Positions 8,213 through 16,914 of a DNA stretch of 47,337 bases are shown piece after piece. The notes under the pieces are model-generated. The model was given only the letters and a program-made list of their open reading frames with translations. It was not told where the DNA came from and ran no database searches. Position numbers and translations under genes: made by a program. Origin of the DNA: Candidatus Bathyarchaeota archaeon (GTDB lineage: Archaea; Thermoproteota; Bathyarchaeia; Bathyarchaeales; Bathycorpusculaceae); the NCBI GenBank assembly GCA_003165195.1, contig PLSP01000086.1:1-47337 (forward strand), given 5' to 3'. Position 1 is the stretch's first letter. Each line of letters opens with the position of its first letter.

Positions 8213-10948
8213 ATGCATTTTGCTAAAAACAGAACTTTTGTAATTGCGATTGCTTTAGTTTTAGCCGCCTCAATGGTGGCTACAATGACCTTAGTACCAA
8301 CCACAAATGCACACACACCACCATGGAGTATACCGACTTATGCTTTCATTAATACAGCCCCCAATCCAGTCGGTGTCGGCCAACGAGTGCTCGTCATCAT
8401 GTGGATCGATAAACTGTTTTCCCCTGAATCAGCCATAGGAAACGACTACCGGTTCCACAACTATAAGCTCACTATTACTGCACCTGATGGCAATGTTTCC
8501 ACACAATCGTATAGCATAGTTGAAGATACTACATCATCCCAGGACTACACTTTCACTCCAAGCCAGGTAGGCACATACAATCTTACCTTCTCTTTCCCAG
8601 GCCAAGCTTTCACGCAATACGACTATCCGCCTAGCGAGAATGGACCCAACGGATTAATCAACGATACATTTCTCCCTAGCAGTGCAACAACAAAATTAAC
8701 CGTTCAACAACAACAGTTACCAGCGCCCATAAGCAGTTTTCCACTTCCAACAACTTTCTGGACACGCCCAATATACGGTGAAAACTCCTTCTGGTACACG
8801 ATCTCGTCAAACTGGTTAGGTGAAGGTGCACCAGTTCTGCCAACAGCAGGCGGAAGTGACATCGGCGCCTACGGGTTTGCTGGCGCAACTCTTGACAGAT
8901 ATCCAGGTGATGCAATCGGACCACTTACTAGCCACATCATGTGGACGTTACCCTTACAAAGTGGTGGAGTTGTCGGTGGAAATGACTTTGCAATTCAAGG
9001 CGATACTTATTTCGAAGGTTCAGCATACAATCAAAGGTTCAACAATCCGATAATCATGGACGGAAAAATCTACTATCAAGGACCACTAAACTTCCCAAGT
9101 GACGGCTCACTTAGTGGCGCAGCGATCGATGGAACTTTCTGCACTAACCTTGTTACAGGCGCACTTGTTTGGGAGAGCCAGAGTATACCTGCAGGAGCAC
9201 TCTCATTCGGATACATATATGACACACAGCAAGCCAACCAAAAAGGTGTCTTCCCGCCGATTCTGTTCACGAGCAGCTTTGCCCAAGCTTATGATGCAGA
9301 CACAGGAACCCTTCTGTTTAACGTAACCAACGTCCCTGGCGCCGCAGGATTCTTAGGTTCTGGCGGCCTTCCTGAAACAATGGGGCCAAACGGCGAACAC
9401 TTACGATATGTCGTTGCAAACGGACAATTGGCAGAATGGAACTCGACTAACCTCTGGAACTGGGCAGGTCTCTCACCGGTACCAAACACAAGCAACTTCA
9501 ACATCACTGCATTCAATCCATTCACAAATAGTTTAGGCACAACCTCATACTATAACACGGTTAACGCAGGCCAAGGCGGTATGTATGACTGGAATGTCAC
9601 ACTACCAACAGCTGTCCCATCATCATTCACTGAAGTTGCAGCTTTCTATAACAATCTAATACTTTGCTACAGCGGCACCATACCAGTACTAGGAACCAGT
9701 GGACTATATGGTATTGTTACTTCATCCAGCCCATACACATACTTTGCTCTCAATCTCAATGCATCCCGAGGCGCAATAGGCTCTGAATTATGGTCTAATA
9801 CAGTCACACCTCCAGCAGGCAACTTAACTGTCTTGACAGGTCCCATCGATCCAGTCGCTGGCGTCTTCACTGAAGGCTACAAAGAAACTTTGAATTGGGT
9901 AGGATACAACCTATACACAGGAGCAAAGATGTGGGGTCCAACGGCATCTCAAGTACCCCTTGATTACTTCGGAAACCCAATTACACCCTTAATACAGGGG
10001 CAAGCTGCTTATGGCAATCTCTATAGTATTGGATATGGCGGAATACTCTATTGCTATGATCTGAAAACTGGAAACCTGCTATGGACCTACGGTAACGGCG
10101 GCGAAGGCAACAGCACCTACAGTGGCTTCCAATCACCTTTCGGCGATTACTCAACTTTCATACAAGCCGTTGGTAACGGAGTAATATACACCGTCAGTTC
10201 AGAACACACTGTTAACACACCCATCTACAAAGGAGCACTAGCACGCGCTATCAACGCCACAAACGGACAAGAAATCTGGACGCTTTCAGGCTATACGGGC
10301 GAGTTTGCACACATGAGCTACGCTATCGCAGACGGCTACGCAACATGGTTCAACGGCTACGACAACCAAATCTACAGTGTAGGTCAAGGACCAAGTCAAA
10401 CTACAGTTACAGCACCTGATATCGCAGCAGACTCTGGAGTTCCTGTAGTAATCAGAGGAACAGTCACAGACATCTCAGCTGGTACAAAACAGACCCAGCA
10501 AGCAGCTGACTTCCCCAACGGTGTTCCAGTATCATCTGACGCAAGCATGAAAGACTGGATGGGCTATGTTTACCAGCAGAAACCATTACCAACCAACTTC
10601 ACAGGCGTACAAGTGCAACTCTACGTGCTCGACTCTAACGGCAACCACCGAGAAATAGGCACAGCAATGACTGATACTAGCGGTATGTACACTCTTTCAT
10701 GGACTCCTGACATCGCAGGAAACTATACAGTTTATGCACAATTCGCAGGCACAGCAGGTTACTGGCCATCATCCGCCGAAACGAGCTTCGTAGTAACTTC
10801 ACCGCATGCAACACTAGCTCCAACTGGAACTCCTCAACCACAAAGCGCAGCTGACATGTACTTTGTTCCCGCAATCGCTGGCTTGTTCGTTCTAATCATC
10901 GTAGTCGCCATCGTACTGGCACTGTTGATGCTTAGAAAACGGCCATAA
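8213..10948 (+). CDS. large secreted PQQ-type beta-propeller protein with C-terminal membrane anchor (paralogue B)
   Basis: 911 aa, closely related along its whole length to the 1839 protein. It has a signal peptide ending near TTNAHTP, the shared PNPVGVGQ segment, PWSIPTYAF, RPIYGEN, TYFEGSAYNQRF and EHTVNTPIYKGALARA regions, PQQ-like blades (TGALVWES, TGAKMWGPT, TGNLLWTYGNGG), an Ig-like domain with GMYTLSWTPDIAGNYTVYA, then a linker, a membrane helix (about 884-905) and RKRP. Sequon-rich. It is 32 residues shorter than paralogue A, with indels mainly between blades. It probably forms part of the cell envelope. Function unknown; divergence between copies suggests separate roles or antigenic-type variation. 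Confidence 0.8.
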   Translation: MHFAKNRTFVIAIALVLAASMVATMTLVPTTNAHTPPWSIPTYAFINTAPNPVGVGQRVLVIMWIDKLFSPESAIGNDYRFHNYKLTITAPDGNVSTQSYSIVEDTTSSQDYTFTPSQVGTYNLTFSFPGQAFTQYDYPPSENGPNGLINDTFLPSSATTKLTVQQQQLPAPISSFPLPTTFWTRPIYGENSFWYTISSNWLGEGAPVLPTAGGSDIGAYGFAGATLDRYPGDAIGPLTSHIMWTLPLQSGGVVGGNDFAIQGDTYFEGSAYNQRFNNPIIMDGKIYYQGPLNFPSDGSLSGAAIDGTFCTNLVTGALVWESQSIPAGALSFGYIYDTQQANQKGVFPPILFTSSFAQAYDADTGTLLFNVTNVPGAAGFLGSGGLPETMGPNGEHLRYVVANGQLAEWNSTNLWNWAGLSPVPNTSNFNITAFNPFTNSLGTTSYYNTVNAGQGGMYDWNVTLPTAVPSSFTEVAAFYNNLILCYSGTIPVLGTSGLYGIVTSSSPYTYFALNLNASRGAIGSELWSNTVTPPAGNLTVLTGPIDPVAGVFTEGYKETLNWVGYNLYTGAKMWGPTASQVPLDYFGNPITPLIQGQAAYGNLYSIGYGGILYCYDLKTGNLLWTYGNGGEGNSTYSGFQSPFGDYSTFIQAVGNGVIYTVSSEHTVNTPIYKGALARAINATNGQEIWTLSGYTGEFAHMSYAIADGYATWFNGYDNQIYSVGQGPSQTTVTAPDIAADSGVPVVIRGTVTDISAGTKQTQQAADFPNGVPVSSDASMKDWMGYVYQQKPLPTNFTGVQVQLYVLDSNGNHREIGTAMTDTSGMYTLSWTPDIAGNYTVYAQFAGTAGYWPSSAETSFVVTSPHATLAPTGTPQPQSAADMYFVPAIAGLFVLIIVVAIVLALLMLRKRP

Positions 10949-10969
10949 AACAACCCAAGGGAAAAAACC

Positions 10970-10990
10970 TCCCTCTCTTTTCTTTTTTTA
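10970..10990 (+). terminator. pyrimidine/T-rich terminator after the second surface-protein gene
   Basis: CCTCCCTCTC followed by T-rich sequence ending in seven T begins about 22 bases after the stop codon. A short GGG/CCC pairing just upstream could form a weak stem. Confidence 0.45.
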
Positions 10991-11073
10991 AACAATTTAA
11001 CCCTACAGATTCAAGTTTTATTAACTTCAACATCCATATTTCGGCTGGCTGACTCGCAAGAAAGAGGCACAAC

Positions 11074-11889
11074 ATGGTTATTGACGAAACGCTGAAAAAA
11101 CAAATTCATGAAGCGAACGTCTCAGTCCATAGAAACGAGGCACAATACTACGAGCAGCTTCACCCAGAAGTTTACAGCAAACAAGAACAGAAACGAATAG
11201 TAACTCAACTAAAAAATATAGATCGCCTCGTCGAGGGGAACAAGAAAAGGGCGCTTGATGTGGGCGCTGGAACCGGCAACTTAACCGGCAAACTTCTGCA
11301 GTTGGGCTACAACGTCACTGCTAATGATATTTCCCTTGAAATGTGCAGTATTTTGAAGCGGAAATACGCTTGGTATGTGACGAATGGCAAATTAACCGTT
11401 GTTAGTGGGCCAATCGAAAACCTTACCTTTGAAGCGGGCGAATTTGACGTTTTAACAGGCTACTCTGTGCTGCATCATTTGCCCGACTACATAGATGCGT
11501 TACGCTGTTTCTCTGTGTTTCTAAAGAAAGGTGGGGTAATCTATCTTGACCACGAAGCTTCGCCATATTATTGGCGAGCAGAAGCCAGTATGCTGACCAG
11601 CCTGGTAAAAGACGTGTATTTCCATTCAAACCCGATTATAAACAGCCTTTATTTCCAAGTTACTGGCTTAAAAGTCCCAATGATCGACTACACGCTCTCA
11701 GATTACTGGCATAAAAAGGAACACGCTATAAACCACCAAACCATCGCGCAAGTTTTCAAGCAAGCAGGCTTCGCATATGCGAAACGAACTGATTACTACC
11801 AAAGCAGCACTTGGGTTCCCAACCCACTCTCCATAGTTTACCGCCTTCTATGTAACCCTGAAATGAGCTTTTGGGTTGCAAAAAAGTAA
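11074..11889 (+). CDS. class I SAM-dependent methyltransferase
   Basis: 271 aa with the Rossmann methyltransferase core: motif I LDVGAGTGNLTGKLL at residues 61-75, acidic motif II TANDIS around 82-87, VSGPIENLTF (motif III), then FDVLTGYSVLHHLPD and LKKGGVIYLDHE. It belongs to the Methyltransf_11/25 group, whose acceptors range from quinones and lipids to sugars; the acceptor cannot be told here. A short aromatic-rich C-terminal part (ASPYYWRAEASM, TDYYQSSTWVP) may form the substrate lid. AAAGAGG ahead of the ATG supports the start. It converges on the radical SAM gene at 11934-13310. Confidence 0.82.
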   Translation: MVIDETLKKQIHEANVSVHRNEAQYYEQLHPEVYSKQEQKRIVTQLKNIDRLVEGNKKRALDVGAGTGNLTGKLLQLGYNVTANDISLEMCSILKRKYAWYVTNGKLTVVSGPIENLTFEAGEFDVLTGYSVLHHLPDYIDALRCFSVFLKKGGVIYLDHEASPYYWRAEASMLTSLVKDVYFHSNPIINSLYFQVTGLKVPMIDYTLSDYWHKKEHAINHQTIAQVFKQAGFAYAKRTDYYQSSTWVPNPLSIVYRLLCNPEMSFWVAKK

Positions 11890-11933
11890 ATTTTCTTGCG
11901 GGGGCGAAAGTTGCAACTTTCAGGGGATTCAGG

Positions 11934-13310
11934 CTATGCGATGCCGGCGTTCTTCTGAGCATTTGGGTGCAGCCGCCGTTTAGCAAAGTTCCAAACGCCC
12001 TCCCGCTTAACCCGCTTCATTATTTGCTTTGGCGTCATATGAAACTCTTTGAAGAACCGCCGCTGAACAGCTAGCAATGAATTATAATCAAACTCGTCGG
12101 TTTTCACGCTCAGGAGAAAATCATCTAGCTTGGTGTACTTTCCCGTTTCCAGCAGTTCCTGGTAGAGTTTGCTGTCTGGGTAGGCGATGAAAATATTGAA
12201 TTGGCACCAATCCGAATCCAGCTTCTTTGCGAATTTGAGCGAGGCTTCCATGTCTTTGATGGTTTCGTCTGGCAATCCAAGCATGAATGAGCATGCGACT
12301 TTAATGTTGTTTTTCTTGCACAGTTTGAATGCTTCCTCTACCTGATGGGGCGTGGTGTTTCTGCCTATGCGCTGCAAGATTTTCGATGAGGCTGATTCCA
12401 CTCCGAACCAAATCGTTTTGCATCCTGCCTTGCTCATCAACGCCAAAAGCTCCTCATTGACCAAATCCACCCGTGTATCGCAGACCCACTCTAAATCCAG
12501 CTTGTTCTCAATCATCAGGTTACAAAGTTCAGTGGTTTCTTTTTTGCGAAGCGTAAAGTTGTCGTTAATAAAATATATGCCCTTTGTGCCATATCGGTTT
12601 TGCAGGTCTTGGATTTCGCCGATAACCCGTTTTGGGCTAAAGCCTCTGCAGATGTTCCCCCAGAGTTTGCGAGTTTCACAGAAGCCGCAGTTAAACACGC
12701 AGCCACGCGAGATGCTCATGACGTCGGCTGGTTTAGCACCCAGAAATTCTATGGTTCGGTCATAGAGTTCAAGCGGCAAAAGGTGCCTTGCCGGGTAGGG
12801 GATTTCATCCATGTTTTCGATATATTTTGGAGGGTTAAGGATGTTTGTGCCTGCTCTTCTGCATCCGACGCCTGGGAGAGTTAACGCGGCAGGTTCACAG
12901 CCTGTTGTGATGGCTTGGGCAAGCTGTGTTATAGCCCGTTCGCCTTCACCCATGACTACATAGTCGATTTCGGGGTTCGCAAGAAGGCTGTCAGGCATGT
13001 AAGAGGCGTGCCATCCGCCGACCACGATCTTGCAGTTGGGCAGGATTTTTTTGATGGCTTTGGCGGTTTCTATGCAGAGCGGATAAGTTGCAGAGCCGCA
13101 GGTTATGCCCACAATCTGGGGTTGGAGCTTGGCGACGAGCTGCTGGATTTCAACGACGGATTTTTTCATGAGGTAGTTATCGAGCATTTGTACCTCAAAA
13201 CCGGCCTTTTCCAACGCCGCAGCAACATACATTAATCCGATAGGAGGCAACCGTTTGCCAAGATACCAGTACCCGTTCTCAGGCGGAGCTGTAGTCATAA
13301 GCAGAATCAT
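11934..13310 (-). CDS. B12-binding radical SAM protein
   Basis: 458 aa from the ATG at 13310, which is chosen because AGGAGGGG (13317-13324) sits six bases upstream; the frame stays open further up but without such a site. Residues 1-150 are the cobalamin-binding domain (MILLMTTAPP, PPIGLMYVAAALEKAGFEV, IVGITCGSATYP, KIVVGGWHASYMPD, DYVVMGEGE). The radical SAM motif is C204-x3-C208-x2-C211 (SRGCVFNCGFC), followed by WVCDTRVD, WFGVESASS and FMLGLPDET. Same overall plan as the 5280-6665 protein but clearly different in sequence. The C-terminus is basic. It lies 171 bases downstream of cobD on the same strand. Substrate unknown. Confidence 0.9.
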   Translation of the reverse strand: MILLMTTAPPENGYWYLGKRLPPIGLMYVAAALEKAGFEVQMLDNYLMKKSVVEIQQLVAKLQPQIVGITCGSATYPLCIETAKAIKKILPNCKIVVGGWHASYMPDSLLANPEIDYVVMGEGERAITQLAQAITTGCEPAALTLPGVGCRRAGTNILNPPKYIENMDEIPYPARHLLPLELYDRTIEFLGAKPADVMSISRGCVFNCGFCETRKLWGNICRGFSPKRVIGEIQDLQNRYGTKGIYFINDNFTLRKKETTELCNLMIENKLDLEWVCDTRVDLVNEELLALMSKAGCKTIWFGVESASSKILQRIGRNTTPHQVEEAFKLCKKNNIKVACSFMLGLPDETIKDMEASLKFAKKLDSDWCQFNIFIAYPDSKLYQELLETGKYTKLDDFLLSVKTDEFDYNSLLAVQRRFFKEFHMTPKQIMKRVKREGVWNFAKRRLHPNAQKNAGIA

Positions 13311-13481
13311 GTTGGCCCCTCCTGTTTGGAAAATTGCTTGTTTGCTGTTTGAACGGGCATGGTTTTGCCTCAATGATAATGTTTAGCTAAAGACGACGAT
13401 TTGCAAGTTTATAGCTTTAACGGGAACTTGTCGTTAATTGTGGTCAAGAGTTTTTTTGTTGTTTGTTCTTTACCAATGATT

Positions 13482-14591
13482 TTATTCAAGAATTCGTTTT
13501 ATCGTATCGACGAGTTTTTGGTTGTCTTTGGCTGAGCGAATAGTGACGCGGAAGTAGCTGTCATCTAAGCCCATAAAAGTGCAGCAGTCTCGGATTAGGA
13601 TGCGCTCTTTCGTCAGTTCCTCTTTAAGTTTGGTGGAAGTGATTTTGTGGTTCTCTATTTTTACGAGCACAAAGTTGGTTTCGGATGGGTAGCAGTGCAA
13701 GCCACTGACGGCGTTTAGGTTTTTGCAGAGGACCTCTCTTTCTTTGGTAATTGCCGCCCTAGTGGTCGCAATGAACTTTGTGTCGCCGAAAGCGGCAAGT
13801 GTGGCGTAGCATGCTAAGCCGTTGATGCTCCATGGCAAACGAACGTTCTCCAGCTTGCCTACGAGATTGGGCGTCGCAATGCCATAGCCGAGGCGTATGC
13901 CCGCCATACCATAAAACTTCGTAACCGAGCGAATAACGAAGAGGTTTTCATATTCCTTTACCATGCCCGCAAGTGTGGTGTCTTCGCCCTTCTCTGCAAA
14001 CTCGATGTAGTTCTCGTCTATGCTGAAGATGATGCCTTTTTTCTGGCAGAATTCCACTAGGTCAAGCAACGACTCTCTGGCATAGAGTGTTCCCGATGGG
14101 CTATGAGGGTTGCAGATGCACATTATTTTTGTGTCATCGGTTACTGCCCGTTTAATCTGCTCGTTATTCAGAGAGAAATCTTCTGGCAATTGAACAAAAA
14201 AAACTTCGCCGCCGATTCGTGTTGTCGCTTTTTCGTATTCTGAAAATGATGGCACAGGAATAACCGCTTTGAATTTACTTGGCAAAATTTCAGTTATGCC
14301 GTAAATAAGTTCGATTGATCCGTTGCCTAAAATAATGTTCTCTTCTTCCACGCCGTGTCCAACATACTGGGCGATTTTTTCTTTGAACTCCACTGGGTTT
14401 GGGTCCGGATAGAACTTCATGAGTTTTGCATGCTTTTGGACGGCTTCGACAGCTTTTGGTGAAGGCCCCAAAAAGTTAATGGGTCCACTGAATTCTAAAA
14501 CTTCTTCGAGAGGAACGTTATATTTGCGGCTGAAACCCCAAATGTCTCCACCGTGACTAACAAATCTGCGTTCTTTACAGTTGCCCGACAA
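13482..14591 (-). CDS. cobD: L-threonine-O-3-phosphate decarboxylase CobD (PLP-dependent)
   Basis: Makes (R)-1-amino-2-propanol O-2-phosphate, the linker that CbiB attaches to cobyric acid. 369 aa, aminotransferase fold type I, HisC-like. It shows SHGGDIWGFSRK near the N-terminus (CobD proteins begin with a similar HGG motif), ILGNGSIELIY around 87-97, NPHSPSGTLY, IDEN at 191-194, the PLP lysine K225 in SVTKFYGMAGIRLGY, and the substrate-carboxylate arginine in FRVTIRS. HisC itself is the main alternative, but the SVTKFYGMAGIRLGY sequence and the B12 genes around it favour CobD. The 5' end overlaps the membrane-protein gene at 14575 by 17 bases, so the two are probably cotranscribed. Confidence 0.85.
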   Translation of the reverse strand: MSGNCKERRFVSHGGDIWGFSRKYNVPLEEVLEFSGPINFLGPSPKAVEAVQKHAKLMKFYPDPNPVEFKEKIAQYVGHGVEEENIILGNGSIELIYGITEILPSKFKAVIPVPSFSEYEKATTRIGGEVFFVQLPEDFSLNNEQIKRAVTDDTKIMCICNPHSPSGTLYARESLLDLVEFCQKKGIIFSIDENYIEFAEKGEDTTLAGMVKEYENLFVIRSVTKFYGMAGIRLGYGIATPNLVGKLENVRLPWSINGLACYATLAAFGDTKFIATTRAAITKEREVLCKNLNAVSGLHCYPSETNFVLVKIENHKITSTKLKEELTKERILIRDCCTFMGLDDSYFRVTIRSAKDNQKLVDTIKRILE

Positions 14592-15132
14592 CTTTGTCTT
14601 CCTCCATTAGCCTACTTACTTCTTTCTCCACCTGAGACTGCGCTTTAAAGTGAAGGTTATACAAGTTAACCACCTTGTATAACCAGTAAATTACCCCGAC
14701 ACCCAAGGTACAAACTGTAACGATAACATATGTTTTTATCGGTATAGTCTGAGGCATAAACATCCGCTCTGGAAAAGCAGAAGCCAAAAAAGTGTCTTGA
14801 TTGCGTTCATGTACCAGCAAATCCCTCGACAGAAGGTAGACGATGACAAAGATGGGAATTACTAAAATGATGCTGGCAGCCCACGCCTTTGCATTCCTGT
14901 CGGGTAAACGCTGACTCACTAATGGGACCTTCTTGCCCTGACTTTTCAGGTAGGCAGCAACCTTTTCTTCAAGCTCGGTTTCATGCCTAAAATGTCTGTT
15001 TCTCCCATCCACAAGACGGTAATACATAGGGAAAAACGCTAAACCGAAACTGGCGATAGCCCCCAAAAACCACATGGAAAACCACACTTTTCTGTCAGCG
15101 TAAACTTTACTACTCTGCATAGCGGTTTCCAT
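14575..15132 (-). CDS. small membrane protein overlapping cobD, function unknown
   Basis: 185 aa. One hydrophobic segment near residues 17-36, a charged middle (ELEEKVAAYLKSQGKKVP), a second hydrophobic helix about 83-102 and a third about 133-155, then a charged tail with KEVSRLMEEDK. No family was recognised with confidence. It is the first gene of the minus-strand pair with cobD and overlaps it by 17 bases. Because CbiB, the user of the CobD product, is a membrane enzyme, a role near the membrane in B12 assembly is possible, but that is guesswork. ATG at 15132 or 15120 could be the start. Confidence 0.65.
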   Translation of the reverse strand: METAMQSSKVYADRKVWFSMWFLGAIASFGLAFFPMYYRLVDGRNRHFRHETELEEKVAAYLKSQGKKVPLVSQRLPDRNAKAWAASIILVIPIFVIVYLLSRDLLVHERNQDTFLASAFPERMFMPQTIPIKTYVIVTVCTLGVGVIYWLYKVVNLYNLHFKAQSQVEKEVSRLMEEDKVVGQL

Positions 15133-15183
15133 CTAAACATCATTTTTTCAATTCGACTGCTTACAAGGTTGGAGCACCCAAAC

Positions 15184-15190
15184 TTTATAA
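15184..15190 (+). promoter_or_regulatory. TATA box of the glycosyltransferase operon
   Basis: TTTATAA at 15184-15190, within CTTTATAAGG, lies 27-33 bases before the ATG at 15217. Transcription would start within about ten bases of the start codon, so the message should be leaderless or nearly so. No ribosome-binding site is visible there, in agreement. Confidence 0.55.
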
Positions 15191-15216
15191 GGTCTTCCTT
15201 TGGCATCTAAAAGCTG

Positions 15217-15915
15217 ATGAGGCAACCCCAAAAGCTGCTTTCCATAGTCATCCCAGTGTACAATGAGGAATTAACTATAGGCGACATAATTGACCGGGTG
15301 AAAGCGGCGGCTCAGCAGACTGGCTTGAGAGATGAGATCATCGTTGTAGACGACCATTCGCAAGATCGCTCTCTTTCGGAGGCTCAGCGTCACGGCATCA
15401 AACTTTACACGTTAACGCAGCATATGGGCAAAGGTTATGCTTTGCGTGCAGGTTTCTCTAAAGCTCTAGGCGATGTAATCGTCACAATCGACTCCGACGG
15501 TTCGCATCTGCCTGAAGAACTCTCTGAGGTTTTGGAGCCAGTTTTGAAGGGAAGGGCAGACTTGGTGATAGGCTCTAGATACTTGAATAATAAGCGAGTG
15601 GCTGCACGGAGACTCAACGTTTCAGGCGTGAAGCTTTTTAACCGTTTCATTCAGCTGTTAACGGGTGTTGCTATAACGGATTCGCAGTCAGGCTATCGTG
15701 CCATGAAGAGGGAAGTGCTTAAAGGTCAAAAACTTAAGTCGGGAACATATGAAATAGAATCTGAAATTCTTGTTAAAACAGCGAGAAGAAACTTCCGTAT
15801 CAGCGAGGTGCCCATTAGTTTCGAACAGCGCACCTACGGACGGTCAGGCGTAGACCCAATGGTTGACGGCTTCAAAATTTGGGTATCCATCGTCTCAGCT
15901 TTCATAAGGGGTTAA
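15217..15915 (+). CDS. family 2 glycosyltransferase, dolichyl-phosphate mannose synthase-like
   Basis: 232 aa, GT-A fold: LSIVIPVYNEE at residues 8-18, EIIVVDDHSQD about 40-50, GKGYALRAGF, and the DXD-type metal site TIDSDGSH near 91-98. QSGYRAMKRE and SFEQRTYGRSGV match the acceptor region of DPM1/polyprenyl-phosphate glycosyltransferases. There are no C-terminal membrane helices, so it should be a cytosolic-face enzyme loading a sugar on dolichyl phosphate. First gene of a tight operon; the next ATG is three bases after this stop region. The product sugar cannot be told. Confidence 0.85.
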   Translation: MRQPQKLLSIVIPVYNEELTIGDIIDRVKAAAQQTGLRDEIIVVDDHSQDRSLSEAQRHGIKLYTLTQHMGKGYALRAGFSKALGDVIVTIDSDGSHLPEELSEVLEPVLKGRADLVIGSRYLNNKRVAARRLNVSGVKLFNRFIQLLTGVAITDSQSGYRAMKREVLKGQKLKSGTYEIESEILVKTARRNFRISEVPISFEQRTYGRSGVDPMVDGFKIWVSIVSAFIRG

Positions 15916-15917
15916 GC

Positions 15918-16913
15918 ATGGAATACGATGCGTTTCCCAAAGTTTCAATCATAGTTGCCTCATACAACAATGAGGAAACTATAGGTGAATGCCTCAAATC
16001 CATTTTGGCATTAGACTACCCCACTGACGCGTTTGAAGTCATCGTAATGGATGGCTGCTCAATGGACAAAACCATCGAAATCGCGAAAGAATTACCTGTA
16101 AAAGTTTTCTCTCTGCCTTTAAACTGCCCCGCAGCTTATAACTATGCCCAAAAAGTCGCCGCCAACTCCGTTTTAGGCTTTATAGACTCCGATGCCAAAG
16201 TCGAGCCGCACTGGCTACGCAAACTTGTGCCTCATTTGAAAGAACCGCAGGTGGCAGGAGTCAGCGGAAGAATCGATACATGGAATAACGACAACCCATG
16301 GGCGAAAAGCATTGGTTACGAGCTGAAAACCCGCTATAGTCGCATCGGCAAATACACAAGCCGAATAGCCACCATGAATTTGCTGCTTAAGAAAGCCGTC
16401 ATCGAGGAGGCAGGCGGATGGGACGAAAACTTGCCCAGCCAATACGACACCGACTTAGGCTTTAGAGTCAGCGCCAAAGGCTACAAAATCGCATATGAGC
16501 CAGCGGCTGTATGTTACCACTACAACCGTCAGACACTGCATGCTTATTATCGACAGCAACTGCAGTACGGCAAAAACACACTTAAACTCTACTTCAAACA
16601 CGGCGGCTTAGCTAAGGGGGATGAAATCACTGATTTAGGCATGAATATCCAGCCTTTACTTCTCTTGGCTGCCATCGCATCTTTCCTCCTGGGGATAATC
16701 CCAATACTGCGACCGCTATGGTACCTTTCAGCTGTTATTCTAACAGCAATGTTTCTTTACTTCATTTACTCAGCAAGTAAAGTCGCCGCTAAATTCCACG
16801 ACAAGGTTATTTCTAGGCTGGTGATTCTGTATTTTGTCCGCTCGTGGGCTTGGTATGTCGGCGCAGTGTCAACTAGCTTTAACTACTTATCTGGCAAGGG
16901 GCGGAAAAAGTAG
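15918..16913 (+). CDS. family 2 glycosyltransferase with C-terminal membrane helices
   Basis: 331 aa from the ATG at 15918, preceded by an AAGGGGTT site; an in-frame start at 15879 lies inside the previous gene and is less likely. GT-A signatures: VSIIVASYNNEETIGECL, FEVIVMDGCSMD, the metal-binding FIDSDAKVE and a GGWDENLPSQYDTDLGFR catalytic segment. The last about 110 residues hold two or three membrane helices (LLLLAAIASFLLGIIPIL, AVILTAMFLYFIYSA). It resembles envelope-polysaccharide or N-glycan-building transferases. It is separated from the following gene by one base, so all three transferases are presumably translated from one message. Confidence 0.85.
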   Translation: MEYDAFPKVSIIVASYNNEETIGECLKSILALDYPTDAFEVIVMDGCSMDKTIEIAKELPVKVFSLPLNCPAAYNYAQKVAANSVLGFIDSDAKVEPHWLRKLVPHLKEPQVAGVSGRIDTWNNDNPWAKSIGYELKTRYSRIGKYTSRIATMNLLLKKAVIEEAGGWDENLPSQYDTDLGFRVSAKGYKIAYEPAAVCYHYNRQTLHAYYRQQLQYGKNTLKLYFKHGGLAKGDEITDLGMNIQPLLLLAAIASFLLGIIPILRPLWYLSAVILTAMFLYFIYSASKVAAKFHDKVISRLVILYFVRSWAWYVGAVSTSFNYLSGKGRKK

Positions 16914-16914
16914 A

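Noticed and set aside
13482-14591. Reading the cobD gene as histidinol-phosphate aminotransferase (HisC)
   Set aside because: The SHGG start and SVTKFYGMAGIRLGY segment look like CobD, and the surrounding genes are for B12, not histidine.
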